Of a stretch of 54,093 nucleotides of DNA, positions 51,148 to 54,093 are shown piece by piece. The notes under the pieces are model-generated. The model did no database searches. It saw nothing but the letters and a program-made list of their open reading frames with translations, and was not told where the DNA came from. The translations under genes and the position numbers were made by a program. Position 1 is the stretch's first letter; each line of letters starts with the position of its first letter. The DNA comes from a virus. The stretch covers positions 1 through 54,093 of IMG/VR virus record IMGVR_UViG_3300012931_000024; one strand, written 5' to 3'.

Positions 51148-51260
51148 CTCTGGGGCTACTCAGTTAGCCCCAGAGAGCTTTCAAGATGGCTACGGGGCAT
51201 TTCCCTTCGTCAGAGATAAGGTTCTCTGAGAGTGCAGGAGCTGATTTTACTCCTGCACTC
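51148..51260 (+). promoter_or_regulatory. Three consecutive stem-loops in an intergenic leader
   Basis: Stem 1 is CTCTGGGGCTA (51148-51158) with TAGCCCCAGAG (51165-51175), 11 bp. Stem 2 is CAGAGA (51211-51216) with TCTCTG (51223-51228). Stem 3 is GAGTGCAGGAG (51230-51240) with CTCCTGCACTC (51250-51260), 11 bp. The first may be the terminator of the upstream gene; the last sits 30 bases before the next gene. Confidence 0.72.
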
Positions 51261-51290
51261 AATTGAGCATCTTATTTTAAAGGAGGAAAG

Positions 51291-51515
51291 ATGGAGAAGG
51301 AACAAAAAGAGTATTGCGCCATCTTTACTGGAAGCCCTGAACCTGGGGACTGGTCTGTTGAAGATCAGGTGAATATCTGGTTGGGGACCACTGGAAAGAA
51401 TGTAGTGGTTGTTGACCGCTTGATGGGTGTAACTTCGGGAATAAACTCTGAAGGACGTCCTTACGTCAATACAACCATTGCCTTATTCTTTCAGCCGCTG
51501 GTCTCACTCAAATAA
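51291..51515 (+). CDS. 74-residue hypothetical protein
   Basis: AAAGGAGG precedes the ATG. Beta-rich (NIWLGTTGKNVVVVDRLMGV, then YVNTTIALFFQPLV). First gene after the three-hairpin leader. No family recognised. Confidence 0.72.
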   Translation: MEKEQKEYCAIFTGSPEPGDWSVEDQVNIWLGTTGKNVVVVDRLMGVTSGINSEGRPYVNTTIALFFQPLVSLK

Positions 51516-51526
51516 GGAGGAATGAA

Positions 51527-51826
51527 ATGGCAGAAAGTCTATGGCCTAAAGAAATTGGAGGCATATCAGCCAGATTGGCTGCGGAGAGAAAAGTGGAACA
51601 CATTCTCGAAATGTCTTTTGACCACACCGCAGCCATGATAAGCCTGCTCAATGCAGAGGCGGATGAACTGGTGGCAATATCTTCTTCACATTCCATCTAT
51701 CATTCAGGCAGGCTTGTTTTGAGGGCAAATATCCAAAAACTGGTTATGAGTTTGGAAAAACTAAAGGAGGGAAAAGGCGACAAACTGGACAAGTTCCAGA
51801 GAAAATGTCAGGAATTTGGCATCTAA
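51527..51826 (+). CDS. 99-residue helical hypothetical protein
   Basis: AAGGAGG precedes the ATG. All-helical pattern (AERKVEHILEMSFDHTAAMI; RANIQKLVMSLEKLKEGK). Followed by a hairpin, AGACCTT (51828-51834) with AAGGTCT (51840-51846). Function unknown. Confidence 0.72.
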   Translation: MAESLWPKEIGGISARLAAERKVEHILEMSFDHTAAMISLLNAEADELVAISSSHSIYHSGRLVLRANIQKLVMSLEKLKEGKGDKLDKFQRKCQEFGI

Positions 51827-51827
51827 A

Positions 51828-51846
51828 AGACCTTAGATAAAGGTCT
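51828..51846 (+). terminator. Short hairpin before the DUF3150-like gene
   Basis: A perfect 7-bp stem (AGACCTT/AAGGTCT) with a 5-nt loop directly after the stop codon, without a clear U tract. Possibly an attenuator or mRNA stabiliser. Confidence 0.45.
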
Positions 51847-51872
51847 GATTAACCCAAAAAGGAGGTTTCACT

Positions 51873-52769
51873 ATGGCAGAAAAGTTACCGATTGTTTGTA
51901 TGCAGGTCAGAACCAAGAAGTGGCCTGGGCAGACAAAACTAAAGGCCGAAGACATCGGGCTGGATGAAGATGATGTGGCTGAAAATGTAGTTCTCGGTCA
52001 TAGAAAGCTTTATCCTGATGAATGGCGGACTCGGTTCAATTCCATTCATCAAAAGGCTGTTGCTTTTCTGAACAAAAACAGCCTGCCTTTCATTCTTGAC
52101 ACAGTTCGGGCGGTGCCAAGAATGAGGATTGATAAAATCGTCGGCGGTCTGGCTGCATTCAAAAACCAATACATGAATGCAGTGGATGAATTTTTGGCCG
52201 ATGTGGATAACATTCGGGTGAAGATGTTAGAAGATTTTCCTGACACCTTTAAACCTGAAGACATTCCAGAAAGGGCCAAACTTCGTGAGAAGTTTAAAAT
52301 GTGGTGGTTAATCTTTGAAGTAAAAGGACCTGATACCACGCAATTGGAACAGGATGAATTGATTTCGGCTTATCATCAAGCCCAACAAGAAATCAATGAA
52401 AAACTGGCCCAATTCGTGGAGGAAAGTGTCATCCTTTTACGGAAAAAGATTTCCCAAGTCGTGGAGGGTTTACGGGACAAGCTGACAGAGGGGAAAATCG
52501 TCAAGAATACCTCTCTGGAAAGTGTCCGTAGTGTTCATGACTGGTTCAAGGAACTCAATGTTTTCGGAGACAAGAGCATTGATTCAGCCTTGGAAAAACT
52601 GAAGGCGGCTTTGCCTGAAGATGCAGCCTTCTTCAAAGGCAACAAAGAATTGCAAACCAAGATTTCTGAGTTGGCGGATGAAGTTGCAAAGAAGGCTGCT
52701 GACTTGGATGACTTGGGAGAAATTACTGGCAAGTATATCAGAGTGGTCGAAGTTGAGGAAGCGGCATAA
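51873..52769 (+). CDS. DUF3150-like helical protein
   Basis: The 298-residue protein resembles DUF3150 phage proteins: a VQVRTKKWPGQTKLK start, a long helical middle (YMNAVDEFLADVDNIRVKML), and a C-terminal coiled coil. Family function is unknown; members occur in phage early operons beside AAA+ ATPases, as here. AAAGGAGG precedes the ATG and its stop overlaps the next start. Confidence 0.6.
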   Translation: MAEKLPIVCMQVRTKKWPGQTKLKAEDIGLDEDDVAENVVLGHRKLYPDEWRTRFNSIHQKAVAFLNKNSLPFILDTVRAVPRMRIDKIVGGLAAFKNQYMNAVDEFLADVDNIRVKMLEDFPDTFKPEDIPERAKLREKFKMWWLIFEVKGPDTTQLEQDELISAYHQAQQEINEKLAQFVEESVILLRKKISQVVEGLRDKLTEGKIVKNTSLESVRSVHDWFKELNVFGDKSIDSALEKLKAALPEDAAFFKGNKELQTKISELADEVAKKAADLDDLGEITGKYIRVVEVEEAA

Positions 52770-52948
52770 TGCCAATCCTTTACTGGTGTATCCGAAACAC
52801 CAAAACAAAAGACTACTGGAGCAACGAAACAGGCTGGACAGAGTTTCCTGAACTCTGTACCCTTTTCACAAACTCCATGAAGGAGAAAATTCCTCATATT
52901 CCTCTTGATGGAAAATGGGAAGAATTTTCTCCCCCAGCTAATCTCTAG
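52769..52948 (+). CDS. 59-residue hypothetical protein
   Basis: Starts in the TAATG overlap with the DUF3150-like gene. Aromatic, compact sequence (ILYWCIRNTKTKDYWSNETG, then WTEFPELCTLF). Probably translated with its neighbour; function unknown. Confidence 0.68.
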   Translation: MPILYWCIRNTKTKDYWSNETGWTEFPELCTLFTNSMKEKIPHIPLDGKWEEFSPPANL

Positions 52949-52967
52949 CGGTCGTTGAGGCAAGGTG

Positions 52968-53016
52968 CAGCCGAAGTATGGGCTGTCACTTTGCTTGAGC
53001 GTAACCCGCTCTATGG
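52968..53016 (+). promoter_or_regulatory. Structured leader of the AAA+ ATPase gene
   Basis: CAAGGTG-CAGCC pairs with GGCTG-T-CACTTTG (5+7 bp with a bulged T and one G-U), and is followed by GAGCG-TAACC-CGCTC. The helices fill most of the gap between the 59-residue gene and the ribosome binding site of the ATPase gene, so they may tune its translation. Confidence 0.5.
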
Positions 53017-53052
53017 GTAATTAAAACCCCAATAAAAAGGAGGTTCGCTATT

Positions 53053-54093
53053 ATGGAAAACGGAGATGGCGGCGGTTTCTTAAAACCTTATGCCAGAGCA
53101 GTTTACCCATGCATTTGGGTAAGAACCGTCGAACCAGAAAGATTTATTGAGTCGGCGGTAGAGGAAATGAAAGGCTTCCGAACTTGTGTCACTTGGGACT
53201 ACAATCGTGGATTCCGTCAAGAACCTCATGATGGAATGGAAAGATTTAACTTTTCTGTGGGAGAATTGAAGCCAAGGCTTTTTGTCAAAGCAAATCCAGA
53301 ACAGGTCTTAACTCGGGCCGCATCTGGGCCGGAAAAAGCTGTTTGGTTTTTGATGAATTATCAATGGGATATTGAGGCCCCAACGGTAATTCAAGAGATT
53401 TTGAATCTCCTTCCCCTTCTCAAAACCAATAAGATAATGCTTTGTGTAGTGTCACCGGTATTGAAATTGCCGGTAGAACTGCAAAGAATCTTTACGGTCC
53501 TTGATTTTTCTTTGCCTAGCAAAGGGGATTTAAAAGTAATCCTCGACCGCTGTTCGCAAGGAAATAAAATTGAGGTCAAAAACGAGAAGGAAATTTTGGA
53601 AGCATCTTCTGGCTTGACTTGGGAAGAGGCTGAAAATGCTTATACTCTTTCCATTGTCAAGTGCAAGGATTTTAATGCTCGGTATATTACTGAGCAAAAG
53701 GCGCAAATGATAAAGAAGTCAGCGGCTTTGCGTCTTGCCCATTTCAAAGAGACCTTTGAAGACATTGGAGGTCTTGATAACCTCAAGAATTGGTTGTTAA
53801 ACAGATTTATTAATCGTCAGGCCGATTTGCCTTGGCGGGGAGTGCTGCTTTTAGGCGTTCCTGGCACAGGGAAATCTACTCTGGCAAAAGCATTAGCCAA
53901 TGAAGTCAAACGGGCTTGTGTGGAATTAAGCATGGCAAGCATGTTTGGTTCACTTGTTGGCGAAAGTGAAGAAAGGATGAGAAATTCTTTGGATGTAATT
54001 GATGCCATGGAACCTCTTATCCTATTCGTGGATGAAGTTGAAAAAGGTCTCGCTGGCGTTGGGTCCGCTCATGAAGGAGACTCCGGCACGACC
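53053..54093 (+). CDS. AAA+ ATPase, Ycf46-like (partial, runs off the window)
   Basis: The 347 codons present start behind AAAGGAGG. The N-terminal about 220 residues resemble the Ycf46-type pre-AAA domain (YPCIWVRTVEPERFIESAVE; AVWFLMNYQWDIEAPTVIQE). Then comes the AAA+ core, with FEDIGGLDNLKNWL, Walker A GVPGTGKST near residues 273-281, and Walker B ILFVDEVEK near 325. Sensor and arginine-finger regions lie beyond the window. Next to a DUF3150-like gene, it probably acts as a remodelling ATPase. Confidence 0.85.
   Translation, partial: MENGDGGGFLKPYARAVYPCIWVRTVEPERFIESAVEEMKGFRTCVTWDYNRGFRQEPHDGMERFNFSVGELKPRLFVKANPEQVLTRAASGPEKAVWFLMNYQWDIEAPTVIQEILNLLPLLKTNKIMLCVVSPVLKLPVELQRIFTVLDFSLPSKGDLKVILDRCSQGNKIEVKNEKEILEASSGLTWEEAENAYTLSIVKCKDFNARYITEQKAQMIKKSAALRLAHFKETFEDIGGLDNLKNWLLNRFINRQADLPWRGVLLLGVPGTGKSTLAKALANEVKRACVELSMASMFGSLVGESEERMRNSLDVIDAMEPLILFVDEVEKGLAGVGSAHEGDSGTT

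Noticed and set aside
1-54093. CRISPR array, integrase or lysogeny module
   Set aside because: No regularly spaced direct repeats and no recombinase or repressor-like genes were seen; the helix-turn-helix proteins lie in the early operon or the late operon instead.

Overview
The window is a 54 kb segment of a tailed double-stranded DNA bacteriophage (Caudoviricetes). It carries small and large terminase, an HK97-type portal, prohead protease and capsid, head-tail connectors, a tail tube protein, a frameshifted tail chaperone pair, a 1639-residue tape measure, tail-tip and adsorption proteins, and a lysis cassette. There is a long tape measure and no contractile sheath gene, so I infer a long non-contractile (siphovirus-like) tail. 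The lysis cassette includes a lipobox lipoprotein, which suggests a diderm host; the host cannot be named from the sequence. No integrase, repressor or CRISPR array is visible. Neither end of the window is a natural genome end: the last gene runs off the right edge.

Layout. (1) Positions 23-5658, plus strand: SbcC/Rad50-like recombination ATPase, small unknowns, a tRNA-like structure, a DNA methyltransferase, a protein built of three helix-turn-helix repeats, and an HU-like protein. They end at a strong bidirectional terminator (5673-5713). (2) Positions 5722-41464, minus strand: one tightly packed late operon, read right to left from a sigma-70-like promoter near 41500. Its order is TerS, a SPOUT-like protein, two appendage proteins, TerL, portal, protease, capsid, decoration proteins, connectors, tail tube, chaperones, tape measure, tail-tip propeller/Ig-like proteins, hub, a LuxR-type regulator, fibre proteins, an AdoMet decarboxylase-like enzyme and lysis. 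(3) Positions 41656-43919, plus strand: small early-type genes, two of them disrupted. (4) Positions 44058-45250, minus strand: a compositionally foreign three-gene cassette full of inverted repeats, with its own promoter and terminator. (5) Positions 45250-47066: repeats, three small minus-strand genes and a GC-rich gene-free stretch. (6) About 47500-48126: a long, heavily structured, apparently non-coding RNA. (7) Positions 48166-54093, plus strand: small genes with strong ribosome binding sites, including a free-standing ribosomal L7/L12 C-terminal domain, several hairpin leaders, a DUF3150-like protein and a Ycf46-like AAA+ ATPase.

The two most unusual regions are the inverted-repeat-saturated cassette (44.06-45.25 kb), where hairpins fall both between and inside genes, and the roughly 600-nt structured RNA upstream of the L7/L12-like gene. 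Other notable points are a well-formed -1 frameshift site in the tail chaperone gene, an AdoMet decarboxylase-like enzyme next to the lysis genes, and a LuxR-type regulator inside the tail operon. All functional names come from reading motifs; no database search was run.
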